DNA of 15,383 nucleotides, taken from NCBI GenBank assembly GCA_027021085.1, contig JALUVB010000047.1, forward strand, positions 1 through 15,383. The letters run 5' to 3'. This DNA comes from a bacterium (GTDB lineage: Bacteria > CAIJMQ01 > JAADFP01). Below the pieces are notes generated by a model. That model saw only the letters and a program-made list of their open reading frames with translations. It made no database searches and had not been told where the DNA came from. A program made the translations under genes and the position numbers. Shown piece after piece: positions 14,635 through 15,383 of this stretch (position 1 is its first letter; each line of letters starts with the position of its first letter).

Positions 14635-15332
14635 CCGGTCTGGCTATCTGCTCGCAGTTTCAGTTTTAGAATTTCCCGGAGCATAGAGAGAGGAGAGGAG
14701 AACAGTTTTACTTTGGAGTCAGGAGTATTTATCCAGGTTACTCCGATTTCTTTTATGCTGTACCCTGCGGCTCTGGCTTTTAAGAGTATTTCCACGTCAA
14801 AGGCAAATCCTGCGCACTTTAGCTGGGAGAAGAGCTTTTTTGCCGCTTCCTTCCTGAATCCCTTGAAGCCGCACTGAGTATCCCGATAAGGCAGGCGGAA
14901 CAGAATTCTTACCAAAAGGTTAAAAATTTTTCCCATAATCTCTCTCTGTCTTGCCTGGTGTCGAAGGATCTTGGCTTCTGGATGAGCACGGGAGCCTATG
15001 GCCAGGTCGTAGCCCTTCTCCAGGTAGGCTACAAATTTATCTATTTCTTCAATAGGCGTGGAGAGATCGGCATCGGTAAAGAATATGTAATCGCCTTCTG
15101 CTGACTCTATCCCTCTTTTGACAGAAAAACCTTTTCCTTTGTTGGTAGGGTTATTTACTATTTTTGCTCTTTCCTTTTTTGCAATTTCTCCGGTATTATC
15201 CCGCGAACCATCATTGACCACGATAATCTCGCTTTCCCAGGGCTTTTCCCTGAAATAGTCCTTTACCCTTTTAATAGTATGAAGCAGGCGGGTTCCTTCA
15301 TTGTAGGCAGGGATGATAAGAGAAATTTTCAT
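14625..15332 (-). CDS. Family 2 glycosyltransferase, dolichyl/polyprenyl-phosphate glucosyl- or mannosyltransferase type
   Basis: The 235-aa protein is a GT-A fold transferase that would move a hexose from a nucleotide sugar to a polyprenyl phosphate. It begins with SLIIPAYNEGTRL (4-16), followed by IIVVNDGSRDNTGE (36-49). The metal-binding DAD is at 87-89 within FFTDADLSTPIEEI, and RDTQCGFKGFR and AGFAFDVEILLKARAAGY come later. These are the hallmarks of the ALG5/DPM1-like subgroup (DPG synthase). It ends soon after the catalytic domain and lacks the GtrA-like membrane segments of longer relatives, so it would act at the cytoplasmic face of the membrane. The ATG at 15332 has AAAGGG close before it. 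The next gene starts 26 nt downstream. The true sugar and acceptor cannot be read from the sequence. Confidence 0.92.
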   Translation of the reverse strand: MKISLIIPAYNEGTRLLHTIKRVKDYFREKPWESEIIVVNDGSRDNTGEIAKKERAKIVNNPTNKGKGFSVKRGIESAEGDYIFFTDADLSTPIEEIDKFVAYLEKGYDLAIGSRAHPEAKILRHQARQREIMGKIFNLLVRILFRLPYRDTQCGFKGFRKEAAKKLFSQLKCAGFAFDVEILLKARAAGYSIKEIGVTWINTPDSKVKLFSSPLSMLREILKLKLRADSQTGCR

Positions 15333-15383
15333 TACCCTTTATTTTATTCCTTTTTTAGGAATTTTTTTATTCTTTTTCTATCG

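Noticed and set aside
15346-15362. ATTCCT/AGGAAT inverted repeat followed by a T-run on the plus strand
   Set aside because: It would terminate plus-strand transcription, but no plus-strand gene precedes it. The stem is only 6 bp and AT-rich, so it is probably chance in an A/T-run region.

Overview
This is a fully minus-strand, gene-dense bacterial window with two parts. From about 8.3 kb to the right edge is a compact housekeeping and lipoate operon. From the left edge to about 8.2 kb is a more AT-rich restriction-modification or defence operon. The housekeeping genes are bacterial (RsfS, bacterial-type ArgS, LipA/LipB, YihY). Very tight gene packing and short palindromic repeats, one of them inside a coding sequence, resemble what is seen in genomes of uncultivated candidate phyla such as Omnitrophota. 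That placement is a low-confidence impression, not something the sequence proves.

Housekeeping half, in transcription order (right to left): a family 2 glycosyltransferase of the dolichyl-phosphate glucose/mannose synthase type; a small DUF2007 protein; the ribosomal silencing factor RsfS; ArgS; dihydrolipoamide dehydrogenase; LipB; a YihY/BrkB membrane protein; LipA. From DUF2007 onward the junctions are 2-nt gaps or overlaps, which implies one transcript. It ends at a perfect hairpin with a T-run directly after lipA. rsfS has no ATG, GTG or TTG start and appears to begin at ATA. LipB and LipA build lipoyl groups on acceptor proteins and Lpd reoxidises them; the acceptor proteins themselves lie outside the window.

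Defence half, in transcription order: a strong TTGGCA-17-TATAAT promoter; a 15-codon mini-ORF with the best ribosome binding site; a 1071-aa phospholipase-D-nuclease plus SNF2-helicase fusion; a 950-aa Eco57I-type N6-adenine methyltransferase that stops where a target-recognition region would be expected; an AlbA_2/COG2865 ATP-binding protein with C-terminal winged helices; a palindrome-rich spacer; and the first 58 codons of another ORF that runs off the left edge and looks like the entry to a target-recognition region. The likely picture is an ATP-dependent restriction system. The methyltransferase marks self DNA, the helicase-nuclease translocates on and cuts unmarked DNA, specificity may sit on a separate polypeptide, and the AlbA_2 protein may regulate or act as an effector. 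The roles come from domain content and gene order; the combined system is inference.
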